From Branchipolynoe longqiensis (taxonomy: Eukaryota; Annelida; Polychaeta; Phyllodocida; Polynoidae): a stretch of DNA of 64,000 bases. Of this stretch, positions 10,540 to 20,819 are shown piece after piece. The position numbers were made by a program, and so were the translations under genes. Where the stretch lies: positions 3,369,923 to 3,433,922 of the forward strand of contig CM059199.1 of NCBI GenBank assembly GCA_030323885.1. Reading direction: 5' to 3'. How positions within the stretch are numbered: position 1 is the stretch's first letter; each line of letters opens with the position of its first letter. Under the pieces are notes generated by a model. It was given only the letters and a program-made list of their open reading frames with translations. It was not told the origin of the DNA and did no database searches.

Positions 10540-10920
10540 CACGCACCCACCCACCGTTTCCCACCCCCTTTCCCAACCACCAACCAATCCTCTTTTCCCA
10601 CTCACTCACCCATTCCCCCCCCCCCCCCTCCGACCCCGCCCCCCTCCCGCTCTGGTCCGTAGACTGCTTGGTATCGGCCTTGTTGCCTGGTCATATTGAT
10701 ATGCGCATTAAATACGGGGGTCCCATATACACACACCAGTCCCAGGGAACTCATAAATTCGTCCACCCTGGAGGAGTTTGTTCTAAACCACGCTCCTCGT
10801 CTCTGATGTGTATCTGTGTCCATTAAACCCAACGATAAGGCCGGGATAATCCAATTCCCCACCCTCCCACCCTCCCACCCCCACCCTCCCACCCACCCAG
10901 CCCCACGTGACTGTCACAAT
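10540..10920. repeat. C-rich sequence, no gene seen
   Basis: Cytosine runs with CCCACCC words flank about 180 bp of mixed sequence (10665-10850). The reading frames in it show no recognisable domain. Confidence 0.5.
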
Positions 10921-11067
10921 AACCACAACCCAATCAACTGCACCGTCAGGCCGAGCCTTCTTTTCCGTTTTTACTAATACCACATTGAAAACATCGACCA
11001 AAAAAATAAAAGCCCATGAAATTGAAACGATGGTATTCTACCATCGTAAAGTATATAAGTTAATATA

Positions 11068-11276
11068 CAGTGAGACCTCTCTAACCGACCACCTCCACAG
11101 ATCGACCAATCCCCTATATAAGTATATCGATTGCTTTATTTTGGTCCCAAACGATCGCTGCTACAAAATACCATTGAACAGATTTTTGTTAACTCCCTAA
11201 GCTGACCACCTCCTTAAATGGACCAGTTAAAGTCGGCCCCTTGGTCGGTCCCATGGTCGGTCGAGAGGTTTGACTG
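11068..11276 (+). mobile_element. MITE family P (pogo/Tigger-like), copy 2
   Basis: It starts CAGTGAGACCTCTCTAACCG and ends GGTCGAGAGGTTTGACTG, flanked by TA on both sides (11066-11067 and 11277-11278). The length is 209 bp. Its orientation is inverted relative to copies 1 and 3, judged by the GGGACCGACTTTAAA block. Confidence 0.85.
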
Positions 11277-11334
11277 TACGTGAATTACAAATCGGGATCC
11301 AAGAAGGGAACACATTAGAAACATTGGCTTTTTA

Positions 11335-11392
11335 TTTTTGGAGTTTTCCGTCCTGGCAACATCTAAGGTCATACATATCAGGACGACAGAAA
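11335..11392 (-). mobile_element. SINE A tail fragment
   Basis: TCCTGGCAACATCTAAGGTC followed by ATATCAGGACGAC is the reversed 3' end of SINE A. The head and body are absent. Confidence 0.7.
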
Positions 11393-11491
11393 CAAAGGAG
11401 TTGTAGCGCCTGGCATCTTGAACAACGAATAACTCCCCCCCCCCCCCCCCACCCCCCCCCACCCCCCTCTGCAGTACTAAATGTCCAACAA

Positions 11492-11848
11492 ACTGTTGAA
11501 GTTCAATAGTCCGATGGTTTTGAGTTTCTGTCATTTTCTGAGATAAGTAAATGAGGTTGATCGTTATCATCTACCCTACTTTACTTTTGAAGTAATTTTG
11601 CTTTAAAACGACTACGTTCGAAGATATTTGAAGTGTCAGCATGTCAAATTACTGTTTCCACATGCTTGTCAAAACTGACGCTATAGGCTTTGCGTAATAA
11701 CAGGCTCTATTAAATTGACACAGTATTACCGGCTATGCAACAACAAGCGCTCAATAAGTGCACCAGTATCAAAGTTAGATATCATCTAGAAAAATATTTT
11801 GGTTGTTATTGGAAAATTTGATGTTTTTATCGGAAGAATGCAACTTTT
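11492..11848. mobile_element. MITE family D, near full length
   Basis: The left end resembles TTGAAGTTCAATAGTCCGAT (family consensus TTAAAGCTGCACAGTCCGAT) and the right end is ATCGGAAGAATGCAACTTTTA. Interior landmarks are TTTCTGTCATTTTCTGAGAT and TCAGCATGTCAAATTACTG, and AAGTGCACCAGTATCAAAG near the right end. The same landmarks recur at 31541, 32624 and 33595. Confidence 0.75.
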
Positions 11849-11904
11849 AAGTTTCAAAATGGCTGGTTAAATGCTAGCCACGCCATTCTCATATTGTGTG
11901 TGGA

Positions 11905-12563
11905 GACGGGGGTGGGGGTGGGGGAGGGGGGACTGCCTGGGTCTGGCTTCAAACACACCCTGCCGCGAGTAGATAGCGATCCATTTGATCCACGGCCCGG
12001 GGAGATGAGAAAGTCGATAGCGCCACCCACGGGACTACACCGCGTGTGGGTGAGTGGGTGGGTGGGTGGGTGGTGGTGGTGGGTGGAGTGTGTGTCTGAT
12101 GGGGTGGGTGCAGTGGACTGGGTGGGAGGAGTGTGGGGAGGGGGTGTGGGAGGAGAGTGGTTGTATGTGCGGGTATGAGTCTGATGGGGTAGGTGGGGTG
12201 GGGATGGGGGTGTGGGAGGGGAGTGGGTGTGTGGGTGGAGTGGTGGTGGAATCTGTGGGTATGTGTCTGATAGGGTGGGTGGGGGTGTGGAATGTGTGGA
12301 TGGGGGTGTGGGAGGAGGGTGGGGATGGGTGTGTGGAGTAGAGTGGGTGTGTGGGTGGAGTGGTGGTGGAATGTGTGGGTATGTGACTGATGGGGTGCGG
12401 GAGGTGTAGTGGAGTGTGTGTGTGGGTGGAGTGGGTGTGTTTATGGTGTGGTGTTGGGTGGGTGGGTGGAGAGTGTTTGGGTGGGGTGTGTTTGGGTGTG
12501 TAGGTTGTGTGTGGGTGATTTGGGTGTGTTTCTGGTGGGGCGGTGGGTGGGATGAGATGGGTG
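11905..12563. repeat. G/T-rich minisatellite, about 120-bp higher unit
   Basis: The block GAGTGGGTGTGTGGGTGGAG, then TGGTGGTGGAATCTGTGGG, recurs 120 bp apart (about 12221 and 12341) in GTGGG-rich DNA. The same DNA resumes after the SINE at 12914. Gly/Val/Trp frames are composition artefacts. Confidence 0.8.
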
Positions 12564-12575
12564 GAGTGTGGGTGG

Positions 12576-12913
12576 TTTGTTTCTTTGTTTGTGGTTGTTT
12601 TACATCCTAGCAACATCTAAGGTAATATCAGGACGGGTACCGACTTGTGACAGTGCACACTCATGGCGACTTTATAGTGCTGTCTCACTGGGAAACCAGG
12701 CGACCTGGTATCCCACTCAGTCACCTTATCCTGACACTGAGCACACCAGGCCTTGCCCTGTCCTAATAATGCCGAGTGCCTGGCTAGGAAGTGACAAGCA
12801 CCAATTTTCAAGTAATTGGTTTGACTCGACCATGGTTCGAACCCACGACCCCACGATCTACCAGCACGGGAGACAAACGCTCCAACTCATGCGGCCATCC
12901 CGTCTGGTCTCGG
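12576..12913 (-). mobile_element. SINE family A, full length with 12-bp TSD
   Basis: A complete reversed copy from the TTTACATCCTAGCAACATC tail to the CATCCCGTCTGGTC head. It is flanked by the perfect direct repeat GAGTGTGGGTGG (12564-12575 and 12914-12925). The host is the G/T minisatellite, so the SINE is younger than that array. Confidence 0.93.
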
Positions 12914-12939
12914 GAGTGTGGGTGGAGTGCTTGCGTTTC

Positions 12940-13201
12940 TCGGGGGGGGGGGGGGTGATGTCTGTGTGGGTGTGTGGGTAGAGTGCGTCAGTGGGTAGAG
13001 TGGGTGTGTGGGTAGTGGGTGGGTTGGCGCCCGGTGGGTTGGAATAGTAGTAGGGGTGGGGCGGGTTGTTGGACGTTGGAATGGGTGTGTGTGTACTCCA
13101 GTGGGAGTAGGGAGTGGTGGTGGTGGTGGTGATGGTGGAGGAGGTGGTGGTGGTGGTGGTGGTGGTGGAGGAGGTGGTGGTGGTGGTGGGGGGGGGGGGG
13201 G
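12940..13201. repeat. Poly-G, (GGTGGT)n and GTGGG sequence
   Basis: A G-run at about 12940-12953, GTGGG words, then (GGT)n with GAGGAGG interruptions, ending in about 13 G residues before 13202. It is potential G-quadruplex sequence. Confidence 0.9.
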
Positions 13202-13259
13202 GATTACTACTACCGCTGGAGGTTTTCGGTTACATACAGTTACATTCTACGCGCTGATA

Positions 13260-14075
13260 GCCAGGTTACAGATCACCGACATAATCTTGACGGTGATTGA
13301 TTACGTATGTTTCGGCCTGCAAATAATCAATTTTCAGATCCAAGAAGCCAACTATGACGATACCCGAAACTCGGCAGCCACACATTTGTGGCCGCTTCTC
13401 ACGATAATATATTATCTCGTCTACACCGAAATACAAAGACCTGGCAGCCACATATTTGTGACTGCTTCTCGTGACAATAACATCGTCTACACCGATATGC
13501 AAAGACTTAAAAACCTATCAGCCACATAATTGTGGCCACTACTCACGATAATATATTATATTGTCTATACCGAAATACAATGACTTAAAACCTAGCAGCC
13601 ACACATTTGTGGCCGCTACTCAAGATAATATATTATCTCGTCTACACCGATATACAAAGACTTAAAACCTGTCAGCCACACATTTGTGACTGCTTCTCAT
13701 GGTAATATATTGTCTCGTCTACACCGAAATACAAAGCATTAAAACCTGACAGCCACACATTTGTGGCCGCTACTCACAATAATATATTATCTCGTCTAAA
13801 CCGAAATACAAAGACTTAAAAAGCCTAGCAGCCGCACATTTGTGGCTGCTACTCACGATAATATATTATCTCGTCTAAACCGAAATACAAAGACTTAAAA
13901 TCTAGCAGCCGCACATTTGTGGCCACTACTCACGATAATATATTATCTCGTCTAAACCGAAATACAAAGACTTAAAAAGCCTAGCAGCCACACATTTGTG
14001 GCCGCTACTCACGATAATATATTATCTCGTCTAAACCGAAATACAAAGACTTAAAAAGCCTAGCAGCCGCACATT
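13260..14075. repeat. About 77-bp satellite with two palindromes per unit
   Basis: Roughly eleven units, spaced about 70 to 80 bp, share CCGAAATACAAAGACTTAAA, AGCAGCCACACATTTGTGGC and CTCACGATAATATATTATCT. GATAATATATTATC is a perfect 14-bp palindrome. GCCACACATTTGTGGC is a 16-bp near-palindrome, with arms GCCACA/TGTGGC. The array is cut off at 14075 by a MITE D segment. Confidence 0.9.
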
Positions 14076-14265
14076 TGCACAAGGCCAAAAACAATTGTCT
14101 AAATTTGATTCTAGATATCGAAATTGGAAACTTGTTGAGTGTTTTTTGCTGTATAGAAGGTAACACTGGGTCAATTTAAAAGAACCTATTACTGCCGCAA
14201 TCTACGGTGTCAGAAGTGGTGGAAAAATGTATTTCCCATGTGTGTACTTGAAATATCTCCGAACA
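14076..14265. mobile_element. MITE family D, partial, reversed
   Basis: It contains TCTAAATTTGATTCTAGAT, GGGTCAATTTAAAAGAACC and ACTTGAAATATCTCCGAAC, which are reversed interior landmarks of family D. Neither terminal repeat is intact. Confidence 0.5.
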
Positions 14266-14336
14266 TAGCCATTTAAAGTAAAAGTGACTATATCTATTCA
14301 TATATGTACCTACCTATTTATGTTTAAATATGTATA

Positions 14337-14338
<2 letters not shown>

Positions 14339-14394
<56 letters not shown>

Positions 14395-14401
14395 TATATA
14401 T
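14339..14401. repeat. (TA)n microsatellite
   Basis: About 25 TA units, followed by TTATATATATT. Confidence 0.97.
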
Positions 14402-15660
14402 TTAACCGTCTGGCTATTCCACCCCCGCTTAAGGCGAGCCTAACGTGTTAATATAATTAATTGTTTCCATGTGAATTTCCTTGGCCCACGCGCCGCCGGT
14501 CGTAGCTTACCGCCCGCCTGCGCGTATCCCGTCGTCGGTGTCCGTCCCGTACTGTAGGCGCCAGCCAGAGTATCGTCTAAATACTAGATTTGCCACCGTG
14601 CGCATTTATCGGCCTAAAGTGTATTTACATTAGGTTATTTCAACTACTGGCTGCCTCCTTCGTCGTTAGAGATATTATGAATGTTACTAAATGAATCCGA
14701 ATATGCGCAGTCCAGCACGAGTTGCTGCCGCTGTCACTACTGTTTAATTTACCTTACGTGTCGTGGTTCTAGCCTAAAAGTTACACTACGTTAATTCTGT
14801 AAATGCGTCAGTTATTAGATTCCCGCAGAGGGGTGTATTACTTGCAGAAGGCCGACTTAGGCTTAAGGCCTCTCAGTTCATAGAAAGCAATCGAATATAG
14901 GTTCCATAGCGGTTAATCTACAATAAGACTGGAGGATAGGAAAGAATGCAAGGAACGTCCTGATTCACCTTTACAAGAGCTCACGATTTATTCTTAACCA
15001 AAGACTAACAAGGATACCAACATAAATAGTAACGCAGGTCTCCCGTTCCCTCCCGTGTTGTTTCTATAATTTAGTTTAGAATTTTGACCCCAAAAAGCCT
15101 AAATATCGGTGGAAAACGACGGAGCGTGGTAGAACCACGTGCACGCCGGGTCGAGGCCGCCGGAGTCACGCTGCACTGCCCGAACACCCCTACCGTTTGC
15201 CTAGCCTAGTTCGCTAAGTCCAATACGCTTTAAACCACCGAGAAACCCTCTCTGCCAGGTTGCACAAGTGTTAGCATTTTGTCGCGCTCACGCTGCAGAG
15301 CTGGCGCGAGTATTGTGACGCGCGCGCTGAACTCGGCTTAGGCGAGTGTAGGCACGGGACACCATGCGACGTCATCATGAGTCATATACTTAGAGATTTG
15401 GTGTCTATGGCGTGTAACAGTCCATCAATCCATGAGACAAACAGATGACAGTGTGCTGGAACCCCTCATTTTATTTTCTCGGGCTATGGCCAAGCAAAAA
15501 CCGCTCTACCTAGTACATGAAGGTAAAATTTATTAGCGAATGGCGATTTGGCGGGCGATCGGGACCGGAAGTGACAGCGACTACAATAGGCTCGAAGCAA
15601 ATCGCATATGTAAATGTGTGGAATAAAAATATAAATAAATAAAGGATCAATAAAAAAGGC
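14402..15660. other. Apparently unique CpG-containing region
   Basis: No tandem repeat or family seen elsewhere in the window occurs here. CpG is frequent. Motifs include GACGTCAT (15369-15376) followed by TGAGTCAT (CRE-like and AP-1-like), and ACCGGAAGTGAC (15564-15575), a strong ETS/GABPA-type site. No frame over 60 codons occurs on either strand. It could be regulatory or intronic DNA, or an unrecognised transposon. Strand and target gene are unknown. Confidence 0.4.
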
Positions 15661-16340
15661 AGCGCCGCCAATTTATATATATATAAGTCTTATATCTCAC
15701 ATATACATATATATATATTTTACAGTAGGGAAAAGAATGCTTAAAGGAAATTCCAAAACAATACAATACCATATTACACATATTCACCAAATTCATGAAA
15801 CATTTTTAATCTAACTGGAATGTTATGCAGTTACTATTTATTACAACTGACAATTCCATTCGTAACCTTATACCTTATAGTACTTTTAATACCGAATGTT
15901 ACATTTACAACAAAAATGAATGCATAATACTTTTTATAATGGAACTGGAAATTGTATGCAGTTAATATTACAACATATAATTTTAATTTTGAATGGTTTT
16001 TGCATGCAGATACGATTACAACTGATATCTTCATGTATACATCAATATACTTTTAATGTATGGCTGGAACTTGGAAGACTAACGGACAGTCAGATACAAA
16101 GGACATAATTCAATGAATAAACTACATTAAATAAAATTGGAAAAATATATAATTTAAAGTAGATTATATTGACCAATATGATGTGCTTATCTTAGAAAAT
16201 AGCAGAAGCTCGAAATCATCGGACTATATATACAACTTTGATTATATTATATAATTAAATACAACCAAACGTTTCATTCTGAAACATTGACAATCATTTA
16301 AATATTAATTTCATTTTTTTTCGATAAAGAAGAAAAAAAG
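15661..16340. other. AT-rich DNA with diverged repeats
   Basis: ATGCAGTTA plus ATTACAAC words recur near 15826, 15955 and 16003, which hints at a decayed array. A reversed MITE D end fragment (GAAATCATCGGACTATATA) lies near 16213-16231. No gene is seen. Confidence 0.4.
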
Positions 16341-16378
16341 AAGGGGTCCGGGAGAGTGGTGCAGATAACTTGACACTG

Positions 16379-16481
16379 CTATTCACTTGACAGTTCCATT
16401 TCCATAGATTTGCATCGAGTTACTTTTATTGCGTTATACTTGGCCACCAGGGGTGCCCATTTTCCTGCTTCCGCCATCTTA
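16379..16481 (-). other. Candidate small ORF or first coding exon
   Basis: On the minus strand an ATG in strong context (AAGATGGCGGAAGCAGG, also a perfect YY1-type site) opens a frame of 32 codons. It begins MAEAGKWAPLVAKYNAIK and ends MEMELSSE before a stop. A possible splice donor (AAAA|GTAACT) lies after the NAIK codons. The composition is ordinary and non-repetitive, unlike nearly all other frames here. I do not recognise the peptide and it may be chance. Confidence 0.25.
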
Positions 16482-16804
16482 ATTTCACACCGAGCTGGAC
16501 AATGTAATACGCTGTCAGGGTGGCTCTGCCACTCTCCACTCCGCGCACACACCTTTGTCCCCTGCGCATTAAATTGTTGTTGCCCATAACACCCACCCAC
16601 TCACCCTCCTCCTCACCATCCTCCCATTCCTCCCCACCCCCTCCTCCTCCCCCCTTTCTACCAGGGCCTGGTTGCTGAGTCTGTAAAGGCGCAATCCGCA
16701 GCAATGAAATTGAAAGTGGTCTTCTTCAGCCCCCCTCCCCCCCAACAAAACCTTTCAACTATTATTGTTGTGCCTATATTATCGCCCAGACCTAACTCCT
16801 TCTT

Positions 16805-16905
16805 GTTTGGGTTTATGTTCTAGCATCATCTAAGGGCATGTTAGAATGGGATTTTAACTACCCAACTGTTTTTATATACATGCTGATTGCTAGGATTTAA
16901 AACAT
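16805..16905 (-). mobile_element. SINE A tail remnant
   Basis: TTTATGTTCTAGCATCATCT, then AACTACCCAACTGTTTTTA and CATGCTGATTGCTAGGA. The same order is seen at 7050-7140, which suggests a SINE A variant with its own body. Confidence 0.5.
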
Positions 16906-16924
16906 AGATAAATAAACAAAGCCT

Positions 16925-17640
16925 CACTATCCTGCTACTCCAACCCTTCACCCAGTCCCACTCTCAGCCCCTGCTTCCCCTCCTACCCCTCACTCTCCTA
17001 CTCCAACCCTTCACCCAGTCCCATTCTCAGCCCCTGCTTCCCCTCCTACCCCTCACTCTCCTCCTACTCCAACCCTTCACTCAGTCCCACTCTCGCCCCC
17101 TACTTCCCCTCCTACCCCTCACTCTACTACCCCAACCCTTCACCCAGTCCCACTCTCAGCCCCTGCTTCCCCTCCTACCCCTCACTCTCCTCCTACTCCA
17201 ACCCTTCACCCAGTCCCACTCTCGCCCCCTACTATTTCCCCTCCTACCCCTCACTCCCCTCCTACTCCAACCCTTCACCCAGTCCCACCTCTCCCCCCTA
17301 CAGCTCCCCTCCTACCCCTCACTCTCCTCCTACTCCAACCCTCACCCAGTCCCCACTCTCGCCTCCCTACTTCCCCTCCTACCCCTCACTCACCGCCTAC
17401 TCCAACCCATCACCCATGTCCCACTCTCGCCTCCCTACTTCCCCTCCTACCCCTCACTCTCCTCCTACTCCAACCCTTCACCCACGTCCCATTCTCGCCT
17501 CCCTACTTACCCCTCACTCTCCACCTACTCCAACCCTTCACCCACGTCCCATTCTCGCCTCCCTCACTCCCCCTCCTACCCCTCACTCTCCCTCCTACTC
17601 CCAACCCTCACCCACGCCCCATTCTAGCCTCCTACTCCCC
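16925..17640. repeat. About 70-bp C-rich minisatellite
   Basis: Units contain CTCCAACCCTTCACCCAGTC, CCACTCTC and CCCCTCCTACCCCTCACTC. About ten copies drift in length by insertion of CTC words. A Pro/Ser/Thr frame is an artefact. Confidence 0.85.
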
Positions 17641-18720
17641 TCCTACCCCCCCACTCTCCCCCCACCCCACCCTTCAACCCCCCACCTATTATTCCTGGTT
17701 ATTCACCTCCTGCTGCACTTCCCACTCTCCCCCTCTCCACACTCAGCCTTCCAACTAACTACTCCAGCTCCACACACCTCCAACCTTCCCCTCCCCCTCC
17801 CCACACACCCACATTCAACTTCACCCACCCACCTCTTCTACTCCACCGTCACCCCATCCAACCACCCAAGTCCTACTCCACTTTCCACTCTCCCCCTCTC
17901 CACACCAAGCCTTCCAACTAACTACTCCAGCTCCCCACACCTCCAACCTTCCCCCCCCCCCCCCCCCTCCCCACACACCCACATTCAACTTCCACCCCCC
18001 CCCCACCTCTTCTACTCCACCCCCCACCCCCCCCACCCTCCCAACCACCCAACCCTCACCGCACTCTCCCCCCTCCACACCCAGCCTTCCAACTAACTAC
18101 TCCAGCTCCCCACACCTCCAACCTCCCCCCTCCCCACACACCCACATTCAACTTCACACCCCCACCTCTTCTACTCCATCCCACCCCATCCAACCACCCA
18201 AGTCCTACTGCATTTCTAACTCTCCCCCACTCCACACCCAACCTTCCAACTAACTACTCCAGCTCTTCACACCTCCAACCGTCCCCCCCCCCCTCCTCCT
18301 CCCCACACACCCACATTCAATTTCACAACCCCACCCCACACAACCACCCACTTCCTACTGCACTTCCCCCTCCGCCCACCCCTCCACACCCACAACTAAC
18401 CACTTCCCCACCACTCCCCTCCCCACCCTCCTATCCTCCACTCCCCTCCCCACCCCCTATCCTCCACTCTCCCACTCCCCTTCACCCACCCACCTCTCAC
18501 CCTGCTCAACCACCACCTCCCTAATGCACTCTGCCCCTCCACCACCCCCCTCCACACCCACAACTAACCACTTCCCCACCACTCCTATCCTCCACCTCTC
18601 CCCCACTCCCCTTCACCCACCCACCTATTCACCCTGCTCAACCACCACCTCCTAATGCACTTCCCACTCTCCCGCCCCCGTCACACACACAACTAAACTA
18701 CCCACCCACCCTCACACCAC
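17641..18720. repeat. Second C-rich minisatellite, about 150-180 bp unit
   Basis: Units carry CCTTCCAACTAACTACTCC, CACACCTCCAACC, CACACACCCACATTCAACTT and CCACCTCTTCTACTCCA. The last 350 bp is a related variant with GCTCAACCACCACCTCC. No gene is seen. Confidence 0.8.
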
Positions 18721-18734
18721 CCACCCACCTCAAT

Positions 18735-18905
18735 CCCTCCGCTACAGAGTTCGGCCATTTCCGGAAGTGCGTTCGGGCGGCTGTAACACACGGACCGCGC
18801 ACCCGTGGCGTGCATGCGCCGGAGGGTACGGTGCGCATGCGTACAGACGCAGCAGCCACAGCCACATCCGGGTAACCGCGCGGGCAGTAAATTGAAGCCA
18901 TGTGG
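18735..18905. promoter_or_regulatory. CpG-rich promoter-like patch (ETS + NRF1)
   Basis: A CpG-dense island stands between C-rich and G-rich repeats. TTTCCGGAAGTG (18758-18769) is a palindromic ETS-type core. TGCGCATGCGTA (18832-18843) matches the NRF1 consensus, and TGCATGCGCC precedes it. This pairing is typical of TATA-less housekeeping promoters. I cannot assign a gene or direction. Confidence 0.45.
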
Positions 18906-18944
18906 CCCTAGCCCTATCCACGCTCAACTGGGGGTGGGGGTGTG

Positions 18945-19080
18945 TGTGTGAGTGGGCGGGGGGGGGGGGTTAAGATAATATTACCGGGCCAGCAGTGCTG
19001 CCCCCTGCAGGCTGGCACGAGATGAGTGTGAGAGTGCTGGGTGTGGAGGGATGGGGGGGGGGGGAGGTATGGAAATCAAT
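18945..19080. repeat. G-rich low-complexity DNA
   Basis: (GT)n and G-runs at about 18957-18969 and 19054-19063, with mixed sequence between. Confidence 0.7.
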
Positions 19081-19459
19081 ATCCCATACAATAAGGGCTA
19101 TCCTTCGTGCCATTAAGGCTGTATCGTAGTAGTGCCGCCATATTGAAAGCTTTCGACCACGTGGTTTATTATTCATCCAATGGAGAGCAAATGAAATGGT
19201 CTGTAGTTAGTGGCGAGTAAATAGTCCATCGATAGAGTATATTTAATGTTATGTACTGTAATTTTAGTGTGTATATGTATGTATAATGCTATATATAAAA
19301 GTTATATATATATACATTATTTATTATATATATATCATGGAAGCAAAGAAAGTCTCAGAATATGCATTTTTCAGCCCAACTTTTTCACTTGCCCAACGGA
19401 AAAAAGCTCAAACCATTTTCTGTTTGTCCGTGCTTACTTTCACTTGTCTCGGATAAGCG

Positions 19460-19520
19460 GACATGCCTTATTATTATCATTATTATTATTGTTATTATTA
19501 TTATTATTATTATTATATAT
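19460..19520. repeat. (ATT)n microsatellite
   Basis: TATTATTATC and TTATTATTATTATT run directly before a pogo-like MITE. Confidence 0.9.
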
Positions 19521-19549
19521 TGATTGTAACATATATACATATATACACA

Positions 19550-19742
19550 CAGGAACACCTCTATACCGAACCCTCCACAGATCAACCACTCCCCTATATC
19601 GATCACTCCCCTATATCGATCACTTTATTTGGGTCCTACAAATACCATTGTAAGGATATTTTAACTTTCTAAATCGACCACCTCCCTAAATCGACCACTT
19701 AAAGTCGGTCCCAAGGTCGGTCGACTTGGAGAGCTTTTACTT
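19550..19742 (-). mobile_element. MITE family P (pogo/Tigger-like), copy 4
   Basis: It starts CAGGAACACCTCTATACCGA and ends CGACTTGGAGAGCTTTTACT. The interior TCCCTAAATCGACCACTTAA and GGTCCCAAGGTCGGTCGAC matches copies 1 to 3. It is more decayed, with an internal tandem of CCCTATATCGATCACT. Confidence 0.75.
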
Positions 19743-19904
19743 ATAGAGTCCGGGTGTAAGAAAAACGTCCGCCTGCCTTTATTTAATTGTTTTAAAATAA
19801 GGATTTTTAACTGATGGTAATTTTAATTCTCACTAATTACAATAAACACAAATATATTAATGTAAAAAAAAACACCATTTGAAGGTCTGATGCCAATAGT
19901 TATC

Positions 19905-20035
19905 TCAATAATATATATAATATATATATATATATAATATATACAATATATACAATGTATATCATGTATATAATATATATCGTGTATATCATGTATATCA
20001 TATATATCATATATTTTATATATGTTATGTGTGAA
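19905..20035. repeat. AT-rich array (ATATATCATGTAT-type)
   Basis: Imperfect units of TATATCATGTATA and TATATACAA. Tyr/Ile-only frames on both strands are artefacts. Confidence 0.85.
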
Positions 20036-20107
20036 ACGAATTTTCTTTGCTTTTCTGTTTTTAATAGTAGAACCGCGCACGTCATGTGTATTCCTATATA
20101 TACTAAT

Positions 20108-20378
20108 ACACTATCATACTATCATACTATCATACTATCATACTATCATACTATCATACTATCATACTATCATACTATCATACCATCATACCATCACACA
20201 ATATCACATCACAATATCACACTATTACACTATCATACTATCATAGTATCCTACTATCACACTATCCTACTACCATACTATCATGCTATCATGCTATCAT
20301 GCTATCATGCTATCATACTATCATACTATCATACTATCATACTATCATACTATCATACTATCATACCATCATACTACA
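20108..20378. repeat. 8-bp minisatellite (ACTATCAT)n
   Basis: About 30 units, with variants ACCATCAT, CACTATC and GCTATCAT in blocks. The blockwise variants show local unit-by-unit amplification. Confidence 0.95.
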
Positions 20379-20589
20379 AGTTGTAGTACAACTCCGCCCC
20401 TGGCACTGGTTCTATGATTATGGAGCTCCAAGGACCCAACTCTCAAATGACGGACCCAATCAGTCCGCCCGACCCGCCTCACCGCCTCCACCCGCAGGGG
20501 GGCCCCCTATTGATATTCACAGTTTACTCTTACTAGGACGCAATTTTGTCCAATGTAATAAGAGGCACTCTCCAGGGGTGGGAGTGTGT

Positions 20590-20650
20590 GTGTGTGTGAA
20601 CTGTGGGGGGGGGGGGGGGGGGACGATAGCGAGGGAGGGAGGGAGGTCCA
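20590..20650. repeat. (TG)n and poly-G tract
   Basis: Short (GT)n, then about 18 G residues, then GAGGGAGGGAGG. Confidence 0.9.
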
Positions 20651-20749
20651 CCCAGTGTTCAGACTCCAGGGACTGACTACACCAACTCAGCAACTCAGAC
20701 CGAGCAGCTCAACTCACTCAGCAAGTGGCGTCTTAAGCACCTGTACAGA

Positions 20750-20751
<2 letters not shown>

Positions 20752-20793
<42 letters not shown>
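20752..20793. repeat. (AT)n microsatellite
   Basis: About 20 TA units lie a few bases upstream of the first miniature LTR element. Confidence 0.95.
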
Positions 20794-20794
<1 letters not shown>

Positions 20795-20819
20795 GAATGC
20801 AAATTAAATTCGATACATA

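Noticed and set aside
16925..17640. CRISPR-like regular array
   Set aside because: Units are contiguous and homologous throughout with no unique spacers. The same holds for every regular array in the window, and the sequence is eukaryotic.
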